Assembly: GCA_006503535.1 (NCBI GenBank)
Contig: QYRS01000002.1
Span: 4,650,001 to 4,714,000, forward strand
Source of the DNA: Arthrinium phaeospermum
Taxonomy: Eukaryota; Ascomycota; Sordariomycetes; Amphisphaeriales; Apiosporaceae
DNA: 64,000 nucleotides
Direction: 5' to 3'
The notes under the pieces were generated by a model. That model worked only from the letters and a program-made list of their open reading frames with translations. It was not told where the DNA came from and ran no database searches. The position numbers and the translations under genes are program-made. Positions 1-11,364 of the stretch are shown here, one piece after another. The stretch's first letter is position 1, and every line of letters begins with the position of its first letter.

Positions 1-419
1 TCGCGGTTCTGCATGTCGCCGTAGTCGGACGAGTAGGCGCCGACGAAGCAGGCGACGGGCCGGCCGCTGAGCCGCTCGAGCGGGAGCCCCGCGTTCTCGA
101 GGCCCTCGTACACCACCTCGAGCATCTGCCGCTGGTTGGGGTCCATGGCCACGGCCTCGGTGCCCGAGATCTCGAAGAAGGAGGCGTCGAAGTCGGCCAG
201 GTCCACGTCGTCGAGGAACATGCCTCCCGGCGGGCGCATCGTGCCCGGCTTGTGCGAGCCGTCCCAGTGGCCCTTGATGTTGAACCGCGAGGCGGGCACC
301 TCGTTGGAGGCCACCTTGCCCTGCTCCAGGAACTCCCAGAGCTTGCTGGGGGAGTGGTTGCCGCCGGGCAGGCGGCAGGCGAAGCCCACGATGGCTACGG
401 GCTCTTGATGGGCCGACAT
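1..419 (-). CDS. Highly-reducing-type polyketide synthase, N-terminus (3' end off window)
   Basis: This is the start of an iterative type I polyketide synthase, which builds a polyketide chain from malonyl units in the cytosol. Only 139 codons are inside the window. They begin MSAHQEPVAIVGFACRLPGG, the classic opening of a ketosynthase domain, and continue through the conserved ALDPQQR-like segment, here AMDPNQRQMLEVVYEGLENAG, at about residues 91-111. The KS active-site Cys lies beyond the edge, so it cannot be checked. There is no N-terminal SAT domain before the KS, which favours a highly reducing rather than a non-reducing enzyme, but downstream domains are unseen. The ATG at 419 is chosen because it sits directly before the KS motif. 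The gene is transcribed divergently from a polyketide-type hydrolase, as expected in a biosynthetic cluster. Confidence 0.93.
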   Translation of the reverse strand, partial: MSAHQEPVAIVGFACRLPGGNHSPSKLWEFLEQGKVASNEVPASRFNIKGHWDGSHKPGTMRPPGGMFLDDVDLADFDASFFEISGTEAVAMDPNQRQMLEVVYEGLENAGLPLERLSGRPVACFVGAYSSDYGDMQNR

Positions 420-1093
420 TTTGGGCGGGATGTGGAAGAGGAAGATGGGGAGACTTCAAGTGCTCAATGCCTTGATTCCTTAATCTATATAAAAAGATAT
501 AAACCACTCGGAAGCTGTTTGTGTCGGTAGCTGGGAGACCCAAGTGGTAAAGAATAATTCCTCAGACGTTGATGGGCTGGTTGGCTGGTTGACTACTGAC
601 ACTGTCGACGGCTACAAACAATATATATCACGATCCTATCTTCAGGAGTGGCACAGGGCTTCGATATGCCCTCTTGGATAAGCTGGATGACGACGATTGG
701 ATCGAGACCAGAATGGAAAGCATTGTCATCCAGGTGTTGTTGCCGAATGAGGCAGGTTGCAGGAAGGCGTATCGCGGATGAGGCCCGTCCTGCAGTCATG
801 ATTACCGTGCCGCCAACCACATTTGTCGGCAGTAATCCACCCAAGTAAGCCTAGATGCCTAGACCGACGATTATACTCGCCTAGAGCCCTAGTCTATCTG
901 TCATGGTCATCTCTAATGCGTCGCTATCTTCGCCACCTTTCTGTTATGATCTGAATGACGCCCAGTCGTTTGAATCTCTCAATCTGTGGCAAACTCAAGA
1001 ATCGTCACACCTGCGTTGCGCGAGTCTCGGGTCTTATCGAATCCCCTGGTCCTCTAGTCTTTTTCAACTGGTTCTACCATCCTAATTCCCAAC
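420..1093. promoter_or_regulatory. Divergent promoter region between PKS and hydrolase
   Basis: This AT-richer 0.67 kb stretch separates the divergent PKS and hydrolase starts. A TATA-like run (CTATATAAAAAGATATAAA) at 485-503 lies about 65-85 bp upstream of the PKS ATG and can be read on either strand. I see no gene and no clear regulator site. Confidence 0.5.
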
Positions 1094-2160
1094 ATGGGGT
1101 CCATATCGCGCTGCGAGACGGTGGAATGCAAGACTATCGATGGAACCATCATCCGCGGCTTCTTCTTCCCCGTTCCTGGCCCGGCACCGGCCATCATCAT
1201 GTCCCATGGCGTACGTCTCTGCCCTCATCACAGTTGTTTCTCGCATATTGCTTGCGCCGCTTTGGACGTCGCTTACAGTTTAATGCATACAGTTCAATTG
1301 TGTCAAGGAAATGACACTCCCTGAAGTTGCTGAGCGATTCCAGTCTAAGGGATACAATGTCCTCCTGTACGACGCACGAAACGTCGGTGCAAGCGGTGGA
1401 ATGCCGCGAAATGAGCTGGACCCGATGCAAATGGCTCAAGACTTAACTGGTGAGCAGAGCCACTAGTACTCTCCAAAACGATATACTCTTGCTTACTTAT
1501 GGGGGTTTAGACATCATCACCTATGCAACCGGACTATCCAGTGTAGACAGCCGTCAGATCCTACTCTGGGGTATGTCGTTCGGTGCCATGGTCAGCGGGT
1601 GCTGTGCCTCCATCGACCGGAGAGCCAAAGGGCTGGTCATGGTCTGCCCTCTGTTCAGCTTCGTCCGACCCGACAAGAGAAAGACACTGTTCCCACAGCT
1701 CATCCGCGACCGGGTCTCGCAGCTGCGCGGCAACCAGCCCTTCACGCTGACGCCGTTCAACGCCAAAGGCGAGAACCCCGCGGGCATGGGCGGATCGGGG
1801 GGCCCCGGTGGCATCGAAGCCTACAATCTGATGCAGTCGGCGACGGAGCTGGGCCACCCAGACTTCCGCAACCGCATCACCCTGCAGACCTATTACAAAA
1901 TGGCCATCGCACAGCCCAAGGAGCTGCTGAAGATGTTGGAGGACATGCCCGTCTTGATGGTGATCCCGGAGCTGGACGACATCTCCAGCCCCGAGGAGCA
2001 GAAGGAGGTGTTTGACTCGCTCAAGTCGCCCAAGACCATGTACTGGGCCGAGGGCCAAGGCCACCTCTCCATCATGAACGGGAAAGGGTCCGAGAAGATT
2101 CTGGAAGCCATGGAGACGTTTTTCACCTCGGCACTGGACAGCAGTGCGGACGAGTTCTAG
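1094..2160 (+). CDS. Alpha/beta hydrolase of polyketide-release (thiohydrolase/transferase) type
   Basis: Three exons (1094-1210, 1293-1449, 1511-2160) encode about 307 residues. The nucleophile elbow G-M-S-F-G (Ser about 114) follows the core strand QILLW. The early motif MSHGFNCVKEM spans the first splice and confirms it. An acidic PELDDISS segment and GQGHLSIM near the C-terminus are candidates for the remaining catalytic Asp and His. Proteins of this type, often labelled DltD-like or polyketide transferases, release or transfer chains from highly reducing PKSs in fungal clusters; that is family knowledge. Its position head-to-head with the PKS supports the same role here. There is no signal peptide, so it is probably cytosolic. 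The exact acceptor (water or an alcohol) is not readable. Confidence 0.87.
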
Positions 2161-3024
2161 CTTACTACGTATACTTAGCAAAGAGACATGCATTTACCCA
2201 AACGTGCCAGCTTTTTGAAAGTCTAACGTGACTAAGATATCAGACACGCCAAAAACGTGAATCGGGTCATAATTACCCAATACGCCGAGTGCACGAAAAT
2301 AGGGGCCACTGCCGTTTGCTGATGCGCGGGGCGAAATGGCCCTATGCACACACCCCATGCAGTGTAATCGCTTCGTTTTTAGATACGTTTTAGGTAGTCA
2401 GATTCCGGCTTACATAAATCGCAAAAGCTGTTTGGCACGTGGCTCACGTAGGATTCGAGCCCATGAGACACATCAATTTGGTACTTGCAGGCCCGGTCGA
2501 GGGTACAGCCCCCTGCCTTTGCTGACACTGCATTAGCGCCGCTGACCGTACAGGCGGGAGAGGCGGGCTAACATTCAGGCCGGCATCTAGGGGTGCAGCC
2601 TGGCGCCACTGGCCAAGACGGGCCGCCCTCCAACGCGTTTCTCATTTGTCACCCATCACATAATCCAGACGGCTGCATCTTTTTGGACCCTGCATGTTCC
2701 AGAAACGCCAAGGCGCCATCCGCAGCCCTGATCCTCGCACCCAGATCTGGCTTCGGCTGCGGGTCAACCAGCATGGGCTTACTTTGCGGCCCTCCGATTG
2801 GCCGGCGTCATGTCGCCGCGACGAGCGCAAGACATTCTCATAAAATGAAATTCCGTGCAGTTACTGCTTTGCCGATGGAGCATGCATCGCTCATTTGTCG
2901 CCCCGCATAACCATACACACACACTCACTCTCTAACCCTCCACCTCATTGTCGTCACTGTCCTTGTCTGTCGTCATTGCCGTCACCACTGTCCCCGTCCC
3001 AGTCCCTCGCCCTCCAACAACAAC
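2161..3024. other. Intergenic, no gene seen
   Basis: This 0.86 kb stretch between the hydrolase and the SDR must hold the terminator of the first and the promoter of the second. The last 120 bases before the SDR ATG are pyrimidine-rich (CTCTAACCCTCC, CCTTGTCTGTCGTC), as is common in fungal 5' leaders. I see no coding exon, RNA gene or repeat. Confidence 0.5.
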
Positions 3025-3980
3025 ATGTCCTCCGCGAAGAAGACGGTCCTCATCACCGGGTGCAGCCAAGGCGGCGTCGGCGAGGCCCTGTGCCGCGTCT
3101 TCCACGAAAAGGGCTGGTACGTCTTCGCGACGCTGCGCAACCCCGCCAAGGCCGGGTCGCTGGCCCAGCTCGAGCACCTCGAGGTGGTGCCCCTCGAGGT
3201 CACCTCGGCCGAGTCGATCCAGGCGGCGGCCGACGCCGTCGCCAAGCGCACCGGCGGCGCGCTCGACGTGCTCGTCAACAACGCCGGGCAGGACTTCGTC
3301 ACGCCCCTGCTCGACGTCAACCTCGACGAGGCTAAGCGGCTGTACGACGTCAACGTCTGGAGCATCGTCGGGGTCACCCAGGTCTTTGCGCCGATGCTCA
3401 TCAAGTCCAAGGGGACTATTTGCAACGTCTCCTCAACTGCCGCTTGCATGCCTTTTGCCTATGCCGGTAAGTAGTCCCATCTTCTTCTTATCCTCCATCA
3501 CGCTCCTCAGGGGGTGCTACGGGAAACAGCAAGGGCGCATGTGAGCTAACCAGAACTCGACATGGTGCAGGCATCTACCAGAGCTCCAAAATCGCCTCGC
3601 AGCGCATCTCCGAGGTGATGCGCATCGAGATGGCGCCGCTGGGCGTGACCGTCACGACGGGCATGCTCGGGGCGGTCGCGACGCCGATCCACGACAACGC
3701 GGGCGCGCTCAACCTGCCCGCGGGCTCGTACTACACGGCGGTCAAGGAGACCATCAGCAAGCAGCGGCAGGGCGAGCACAAGCCGGGCGCCGAGAAGCCC
3801 GAGGTCACGGCCCGGAACATGTACAACGACATCGTGCGCGGCAAGGCCGTCATCTGGCGCGGCGGCTTCGCGGGGCTCATCAAGTTCCTGCAGGCCTGGA
3901 TGCCCAGCGTGCTGATCCACATTGTGAACAATGACAAGGATTTGAAGGTTTTGGAAAAGGCGCACCAGCAGGGGCGGTGA
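3025..3980 (+). CDS. Short-chain dehydrogenase/reductase, AYR1-like
   Basis: Two exons (3025-3466 and 3571-3980) encode 283 residues. The NAD(P)-binding glycine motif TGCSQGGVG is at about residues 11-19, NNAG at 85-88, and the catalytic S...YxxxK is present as NVSST (about 136) and YQSSK (150-154). The second exon restores the catalytic Tyr and Lys, which fixes the splice. The overall pattern resembles fungal 1-acyldihydroxyacetone-phosphate reductase (Ayr1) and the many cluster ketoreductases derived from it. Lying between PKS-side genes and a P450, it most likely reduces a ketone or oxidises an alcohol on the polyketide. A primary lipid role cannot be excluded from sequence alone. Confidence 0.9.
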
Positions 3981-4644
3981 TTTAGGCATGGGCGTGGGCA
4001 TGGGCATGGGCATGGGCGGCGAGGATCTGGTCATTTCCTATTTCATTTTCCTGTGCTTAGCAATTTTGGTAATAGAAGGCGAATTCACTTCATTCGATAT
4101 ATATGGCCACCATCTCTACCTAGAACTATGCTCCATTGACTCTATAGTCGTAGCGTCTTAAACTTCTGCGCTCCCGCGACTGTGATTATGCAGCATATCC
4201 TCTATTACTGTAGTGCGTCTGGGAAGGTAGCCTGGGTGATGCTCCACGACGAGAGATGACTTAGCAAGCAGCCACGAGTTTCTCTTGTGCTAATGCGAGA
4301 AAGCATCCCATCGCGCTCGACACTCCAGGGTGTGTGGAGACATTACCGCTGGCCAATTACAAGCCGATGACAGCGCCCGTCGGCCGGACGTAATATCCAA
4401 TAATAGACTTGCTTATCTTGCGTTGCTGCCATTACCTGCTACGTACACCCCCCTACAGGTAAGCATGGAGGAGGTCATGGAGGCCGCATTAGCCGTCGGA
4501 TGTCATGTTAGTAGTAGAGACATGCCTTCACTGACTAGATGAATGCCACCCCTGCTGCTCCCAATGAATATGGTTCGAATTTAGAACCCCCCCACCAGCA
4601 ATCTCCAACACCCGATTGTGCCCCTAAGACATACACTGCCAGCC
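3981..4644. other. Intergenic with short GGGCAT tandem repeat
   Basis: This 0.66 kb stretch lies between the SDR stop and the P450 start. Just after the SDR stop a GGGCAT/GGGCGT hexamer is repeated about five times (3985-4020). The rest shows no open exon of note. The promoter of the following P450 must lie in the last few hundred bases. Confidence 0.5.
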
Positions 4645-6734
4645 ATGAAAAGCGTTGCACTGCCATACTTGCCTGTGGCTTGGCCTCAGTGGCCCCCTAA
4701 CACCGCCGATGTCGACACTGAGCAGTGGGTGCGGCAAGCGATTTGGGTCTCTACTACTGTCTTCTTAGCCTATGTCGTCTCCCTTACCATTTACCGACGT
4801 GAGTACCTGTGAAGCGCCAAATAACGCTACGGAAGCTTGGTCACTGACTTATGGGCTGCAGTCTTCTTTCACCCCCTTTCAAACATCCCCGGACCACGCT
4901 TAGCAGGTAATATGCAACTCCTCAAGGCGAACGATGCGCCCATGGATAAGCAGCCTTGACTAACAGTGCTATACAAGCTATATCCTACATTCCCGAGGTT
5001 TATCATGATGTGTTCCGCGGTGGCAAGTTCTTCCGGGCCATTGACGATATGCATGCGCAATATGGTAAGAAGGGTGTCCCATCGTCGCCGTGGGGCGGAT
5101 CCTTGAACTCATTGATCTGATTTGGAAACATGCAGGCCCCATCGTCCGCATCAACCCAGACGAGGTCCATCTCGATGACCCCGAGATCCTTGACGTGATC
5201 TTCCCGGGGGCAGGCAGGAGAACAAACAAGCCGCCCGTTGTGGGGAAGAGGACTGGAAGTGGGTATCCCCAGGATCCTAATCAGGGGCCGTCTCTTTAAG
5301 TGGATCATCTCGTCTAACGTCGTCTCGACAGCGCCCAACTCGCTGGTAGCCACGGTGGACCACGACTTCCACCGCCGCCGCCGCAACGCCGTCAACGCCT
5401 TCTTCTCCACCGCCAGCATCCGGCGGCTGGAGCCCATCATGAAGGAGCAGACGGGCAAGCTGCTGGCGCGCATGGGGGAGCACGGCCGGTGGGAGCAGGT
5501 GGTGCAGATGCACCACATGTTCAAGGCCTGCACGAGCGACGTCATCAACATGTACGCCTTTGGGGAGTCCTTCAGCTTCCTGGACCGGCTCGACTACGGC
5601 GCCCCCTACTTCGAGGCCGTCGACGTCTTTTTCGGATTGACCCACGTCTTTGGCCACTTTACGTGGCTGGCCGACTTGATTCAGATGGTTCCCGTTTCGG
5701 TGGTGGCCGCTTTTGCCCCATCTTTGAGGGAACTGGGGGAGAAGCAGAATGTAAGTCTTGAGTCTGGTTATATATGTTGATAGGGTTGGAAGTGTTCTAA
5801 CTTTCCGTAGTGGTGGATTGACCGGGTCCGAGACATTCGAAACTCGCCCAACCCGGAGAGAATCAAGACGACCATCTTCGAGGGCATTTTGAGCAGCAAT
5901 CTCCCCAAAGAAGACAAGACAGACCAACGGCTTGCGGCTGAGGCACAGCTGATCATCTTTGCCGGAGAGGGGACGACTGGCAAGTTGCCCGTTTCTGCTA
6001 TACCTATAAACTTGCTTTGAACATGGCACTCATCGAACTATGTTTAGCCTACACTCTCAGCTCCGCAGTCTACGAACTCCTCGCCCACCCAGAGGAACTG
6101 CAAAAGCTGCGAGCCGAGCTGATTCGGGCCATCCCCAACGCCGACGAGGTCCCCTCGTTCTCTCAGGTCGACGGCCTTCCCTACTTCAACGCCATCGTCC
6201 AGGAGGTCATCCGCCTGCACCCGGGCGTCATGAACCGGCAGCCGCGCATCTCGCCCGACCTGCCCATCGCCTACCACGACCGTAAAACCGGCAAGGACTA
6301 CACGCTTCCGCCCGGCACCTTGACTACCATGTCCCCGCTCACGACCCACATGAACCCCGAGGTGTTTGCGGATCCCTACGAGTTCCGCCCCCAGCGCTGG
6401 ATCGACAACCCCACCATCGCGCGGTCGTTCTTGGGGTTCTCGCGCGGTTCGCGAAGCTGTCTCGGGTCAGTACTTCTCTTTGCCTCTTGCATTATGCTTA
6501 ATTATGAAACCCGCAGTCGAACTGACGTCCTTTAGCATGAACCTCGCCCGGAAGGAGATGGCCATCGTTCTGGCATCGCTTTTCCGAAAGTATGATCTCT
6601 ACCGTGGACAGGAAGGTCCGACCCTGGAGCTGTACGACACCGAGCGTGCTCGGGACATTGACCCGTATAGCGATAAGGTGATTCCTGTCTCGGCCCCTGG
6701 GAGCAAGGGCCTGCGAGTCAAGATTAGAAATTAG
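4645..6734 (+). CDS. Cytochrome P450, CYP58/trichodiene-oxygenase-like
   Basis: Eight exons (4645-4798, 4862-4906, 4978-5064, 5136-5258, 5332-5750, 5811-5979, 6048-6465, 6536-6734) encode 537 residues. The protein has an N-terminal membrane anchor (about residues 20-45), then the RLFFHPLSNIPGPRLA hinge typical of CYP58/CYP65-like enzymes. The I-helix motif is AGEGTT (about 327-332), the ExxR is EVIR (about 385-388), and the haem loop is FSRGSRSCLG with the thiolate Cys at about 470. It is an ER-bound haem monooxygenase, probably a tailoring enzyme of the cluster. The sixth intron starts with GC instead of GT (GCAAGT at 5980) and splits the codon straight after the I-helix Thr pair; the frame and motif need this junction. 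The fourth intron begins GTGGGT and is the least certain. Confidence 0.88.
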
Positions 6735-7081
6735 GCATTATAGATACAGATACAGGAGAGAACTTTGGTTGGACAATTAGGAATTATGAGGTCGACTTAG
6801 CTTCAGCATTCTCTCTGTTTACTCGCGTATCCTTCCTAGTCATACATTATTTCCACAAGAGAATTATTTTCCTGTGTCGTTTTGGAAGAATTACGCGAGA
6901 TGCGCGCAATCGAACAGTAACACACTGAATCTCTGACAACCCTACTTCAATGCCCATAGACATGTAGTCTGACCATATGTATCTAACCAAGATTCATCAA
7001 TGTTACCATCACCTGCCCTAAGAGCACTAAAAATAGTATTCGGCGCCAACGATGCGTTACCCAAATACATGTCTTACACGT
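6735..7081. other. Convergent intergenic region
   Basis: These 347 bases lie between the 3' ends of the P450 and the MFS transporter, which converge. They should hold both polyadenylation regions. Nothing else is visible. Confidence 0.5.
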
Positions 7082-9020
7082 CTACATGAAAGCCGCCCCT
7101 TCGTCCCTGTCCTTGTGCACCGGCAACTTCTTCATCGGCGCCAACAGCCCGATCGGTACACAAACGGCCGCCGCCGCCAGACCCAGGGCAAACGCCCCCT
7201 TCAACCCTACCATGTATGCGTCCAGGACCCCTGGGAGCGCTGCGCCAGCGAAGGCGTTATGAATGTCTCCGGCACCTGTGCCGAGAACCTGAGCCGGGTC
7301 GACATCGGGAGCGAGCCTGGGCAGCGACTGCAGCAGCTGGTTGGCGAAGATGGATTGTCCGGCCGTGATGAAGTAGGCGCCGTTCACCAACTGGAAGACT
7401 GTGATCGGTGTTAGTACCCTGCGAGTTAGAGATAAGTCACACAACTTACAGAGGACAACACCAGTGGCGCGAGACAGGTCCTTCGTGTCTGAAAAGCCCT
7501 GAACGGCAATCATCGGCACCTGGCTACTCCCTCCGGCCCCAAAGCCGAAGATGACCTGGCTCCCCAAGTACCACGCAGGCGAGCTGTCGACGTCGAGGCT
7601 GTAGATCAAGGCGGATCCGACGACGGATAGGAGCGCGCCGGCGGGCAGGAACGGCTGCCAGTAACCGATCCTGCCGATCAGCCCACCCGCACAGAGGCAC
7701 CCGAGGGCGAAGAAGCAGACGGCCGGCAGGATGTTGACGCCGGACTCAATCGCGTTTTGCCCCCGGATGGACTGGAAGTAGATGGGCAGGTAGTAAATGA
7801 CGAGGAAATTGGGGCCGTTGATCCTATGCAACATCCCCGCTCAGTTTCTCGTGTGCGTATCATGGGGGCTCGGGATGTGAGGGACTTACAAGAACACGTA
7901 TAAGCAATTAGTCCAGACCACCCGTTTCTTGATGATGTGGATAGGAATCATGGCACGGCTGCCCTGCCAGATCTGCAGGGCCACGAAGACGGCCGTGAGC
8001 ACGACCCAGACGACCAGGCAGGCGATGACGGAGCCGTCGCTCCAGGGCTTCACCGTGCCGCCCCACTCCAGGGCCAGCGTGAGGCTGACGAGGGACCCGA
8101 TGATGACAACCAGGCCCGGGAAGTCGAGCTGGAGCGCCACGTCGCGGACCGAGGCGTGCTGGGCGACGGAATCTTTCGGCAGCCGCACCAGGAAGAAGAC
8201 CAGGATCAGAGCAGCCCCGCCGATGGGCAAGTTGATGTAGAAACTGGCATTGTGACATTAGCGCAACCGCCACGTGAGACATTGCCATATCAAAGAAGAG
8301 AAAGGGGAGATCGAGGACGGGAGACAACTTACCACCACCGCCACGAGACCTGGTACGTAAACGCCCCTCCCACGATAGGCCCCAAGATAGACGAAAAGAT
8401 AAACACCGCGCCAATGAGCCCCGTGATGGCGGGCCTCCTCTCGGGCCGCGCGATCTGGTGCGAGATCACATAACTCCCACCCACAATCCCCGCGCCGCCC
8501 CAGCCGGCGACGGCGCGGCCGACGATGAGGGCGATGCTGTTGGGGGCGGCGGCGGCGACGACGCTGCCGACGAGGAAGAGGACCGTGGTCACCAAAAACA
8601 CGTTGCGGGCGTCGTAGTACTTGTAGAGGTTGCCCCAGAAGCCCGAGAAGACGCCGATGGTCAGGAAGTAGGCGCCGCCGTACCAGCCGATCTCGTCGAG
8701 GGCCTTGAATTCGTTGGTGATGCTGGGGATGGCGGTGGCGACGATGCCCTGGGGGTGCACTTGGTTAGGGGTGTGTGTGGGAATTAATGGGCGGGGACCA
8801 ATTAGAACAGGGTCATACCAAGTCGAGAGCAGCCTAGACGCCTGGGAGTTAGTGTTCATGCACTTTGATTGAAAGCGATTGTGGGTGGCAGTATTACCAG
8901 AAAGGTGGTCATGAAAAGCGCGGCAAGAATCAGTGAGAGGCGCAGAGTGCCGGGGTAGGAGCGGGTTTCAACGGCCCCATCATGTGGGCGACCGCTGTTG
9001 GTCGGGGACTTCTCTTGCAT
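7082..9020 (-). CDS. MFS exporter, DHA2 (14-TM) family
   Basis: Six exons (minus strand: 9020-8898, 8833-8819, 8748-8333, 8243-7890, 7823-7450, 7398-7082) encode about 532 residues. The protein is a drug:H+ antiporter of the DHA2 type used to export fungal metabolites across the plasma membrane. The TM1 motif reads FLAALDLGIVATAIPSI once a 15-nt exon coding AALDL is included. WRWCFYINLPIGG, another family signature, is recreated by the third splice. Two further joins (YVFLINGPNF and VVLFFQLVNG) are also frame-perfect. It lies inside the cluster and most likely exports the product or an intermediate. Substrate is unknown. The start MQEKSP at 9020 gives a short hydrophilic N-terminus before TM1. 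Confidence 0.9.
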
Positions 9021-9441
9021 TGTGCTATGTCGTTCGTCGCAGTACACTGGTAAGGTACATAACTAACGCACTGATTCACAGGGCTAGAAATAAGGCGGTT
9101 CAGACAGAGCTCCTGATGTAATATAGAAGTGGCTCAGATGAACAGACAGTCGACAGATCCCAAGGAAGGGTTGGAGAGTACGAGATTGAATAGGTTGCAT
9201 CTGGTAGAGGTGGACTAGGGGGAGTACCGATATAAGCCCGAAGGGGGTGCATCGGACGTAAAACGAATCAAGGGAGAGTCGAAGAAGCAAACCGAGTCGG
9301 ATACATAATCATAAATTACCATGCAGAGACGGGTCATCATTTGCCGACGGAGTGGATAGCCACACCCCCTAAGCTAATAAGCAGACACCCCATCCCATTT
9401 GTCCATATTACATGGATCTTCAGACATTTTTGCCTAAAATG
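9021..9441. other. Intergenic, MFS promoter side
   Basis: This 0.42 kb holds the promoter of the leftward MFS gene and the 3' region of the next leftward P450. No coding exon or repeat stands out. Confidence 0.45.
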
Positions 9442-11364
9442 CTATTTCGAGACCCGTGGGATCTCCTCGAGGCGCATGAAGCAATTGCGCGGCTCGTTGG
9501 ACATGACCATGACCGACTCCTGCCCGCCCAGCGCCGCCGGGACCGGCCGCGTCTTGAAGTGCCAAACCAAAAGCACAATGCCAATCCGCAGCTTCAGGTA
9601 CGCCAGCCGCTTCCCGTAGCACTGCCGCGTCCCCAGCCCAAACGCCAGCTGCGGCCCGGCCTGCGCGTCGAACCGGCCGTCATCGACGAGCCAGCGCTCG
9701 GGCTTGAAGGCGGCCATGTCGTAGGGGTCCCAGCTGAGCCGGGCCTCCTGCTGCTGCTGCTGCTGCTGCGCGTTGTTATTATTAGACTTGGTAGTGTTCG
9801 TATTTCCCGCGTATCGCCGGGCCTCGTCGATCTCGAACGGCGCCGTCGTCATGCTCGGGCCCGTCACGAGACAGCTGACTACGGTGCCCTTGGGGATCCG
9901 GTGGCCCAGGAGCTGGGTGTCGACGATGGCCTGTCGGTCCACGACGGGCACCGTGTTGGCGCAGCGCATCACCTCTTCCAGGAATGCGTCTAGGTAGGGG
10001 ATCTGGACGCCCGTGATTTCTCCGATGTCTGGACTGCGCCCTTCTGTGGCTGCGGCGGGATAGGAGGCGGTGAGCACCTCGCGTAGTCGGGCTTGGGCGT
10101 CTTGGTTATCCGCCAAATGCTTGACGGCCCAGCACATGGTGGTGCTGGTGGTATCGTGGCCTGCTACCACAAAGCCAAATACCTAGGGATGGCTCTATTA
10201 GTAAAGGATAAACATACTAGACCAATTAATGAGACCTACTTCATCCATCATGACTCGGGAATAGTAATTCGGCTTGCGCCCCTCTTTCTCCGCGAGCGCC
10301 TTTTCCCGTATCACCATGTGGTCCACAGCGGACTTGACCTTGCCGCCCTTGTGCTCCGCGAGTCTGGACACAGCCGCAGTAACCTCCTTTTCGAGCGCGG
10401 CCTCCTTGATCCTGGTCGCCCTCTTCACGCGCGGCTTCCGCATGATGTAGGCCCAGTGCAAGCTCGGCATCGGGCTGCCGTGCACCTCCATGGTCGTATG
10501 CGACAGCGTGATGGTGGCTTGGCAGAGATCGTCTACGGACACGCTCGGAAAAGCGATGGGGTCGTCGATTGAGCCTGTGCCTCGGAGTTTTTCGACTGCT
10601 TTGCTGTCGAGAGATTTCAGCAATTCCAGCATGGGCTGGGAGCTGCTGTGGCCGAAGTCCGCGCCATACGAGAAGGCGTGGACGGCGTCCAGCGTCTCCC
10701 AGTTGATGTCGTCGCGGGCGTCCCACGGCCGGCCGTTGGCGATGCGCGCCTTCTCGCGCCAGATGTCGAGCAGGACGACCATGCTCCCGTGCATCACCGG
10801 CCCGGCGACGCTGTTCAGAAAAGACGTGGTCATGAGGTCCTGGATAAGTCGGCGCTGCGCCCGCCAGGCGTTGTTGGTCTTCAGTAGCACATGGTGGTCG
10901 GGGCCAATACCGCTGACCAAGTCGCCCAGCGAGCTGGACCGGTCGAACTCCTTGCCGCGGTGTCCCAGCACCTTCTGGGCCTCCTGGAAGTCGGCGAGAA
11001 CCACCTGGGGCCGCCCCAAGGGTTTGATGAAGACTTGCACCACGGGCGAATCTAGCGCTTCAACTGTTTTAAGGAGATATGTCGTGAAGGTGCCCTTTTC
11101 CTGCGATACGTGGGATACCAGAGCCGGGATGTCTCCGAGAACCTTTCGCACAGACAGCCGATTGTAGGGGATGCCCCTTAGCGGCTTGGGTAGGAGTAGC
11201 CAGTAAAGGAACGGGAGCAGCAAAGCGCCTATGACAAGCCTGCCGAAAGTGGTAGACGCATGGGTGGAGGCCAGCTGAAGGTACCTTAGCCCTTGACCGG
11301 CCGAGTCAGTACGTACTGGATCATGCGCCGATGCTGAGGCTTGCAACTCGGGGCTGAAGTCCAT
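9442..11364 (-). CDS. Cytochrome P450 (paralogue A of a divergent pair)
   Basis: Two exons (11364-10240 and 10182-9442, intron 57 nt) encode 621 residues. It has a membrane anchor at about residues 40-60, a KPLRGIPYN hinge, I-helix AGHDTT (about 382-387), ExxR in LEEVMR, and haem loop FGLGTRQCYG with Cys at about 563. It is longer than a usual P450 because of an N-terminal leader and a low-complexity insert (NTNTTKSNNNN then seven Gln) before the PERW motif. It is clearly paralogous to the P450 at 12149-14064: many shared blocks (GPDHH, AQRRLIQD, KEFDRS, VVDTQ-LGH-IPKG) and an intron at the same place and phase. Role is inferred to be oxidative tailoring of the cluster product. Confidence 0.9.
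9748..9768 (-). repeat. (CAG)7 trinucleotide tract coding poly-Gln
   Basis: Seven perfect CTG units on the plus strand read as CAG on the coding strand and give seven consecutive Gln in the P450, next to an Asn run. The tract lies in the loop between the K-helix region and the PERW motif, where an insert is tolerable. The paralogue at 12149-14064 has no such run. Confidence 0.9.

Noticed and set aside
2440..2500. A tRNA-like T-loop (GGATTCGAGCCC)
   Set aside because: The flanking bases do not pair into a T stem, and no anticodon or acceptor stem fits on either strand.
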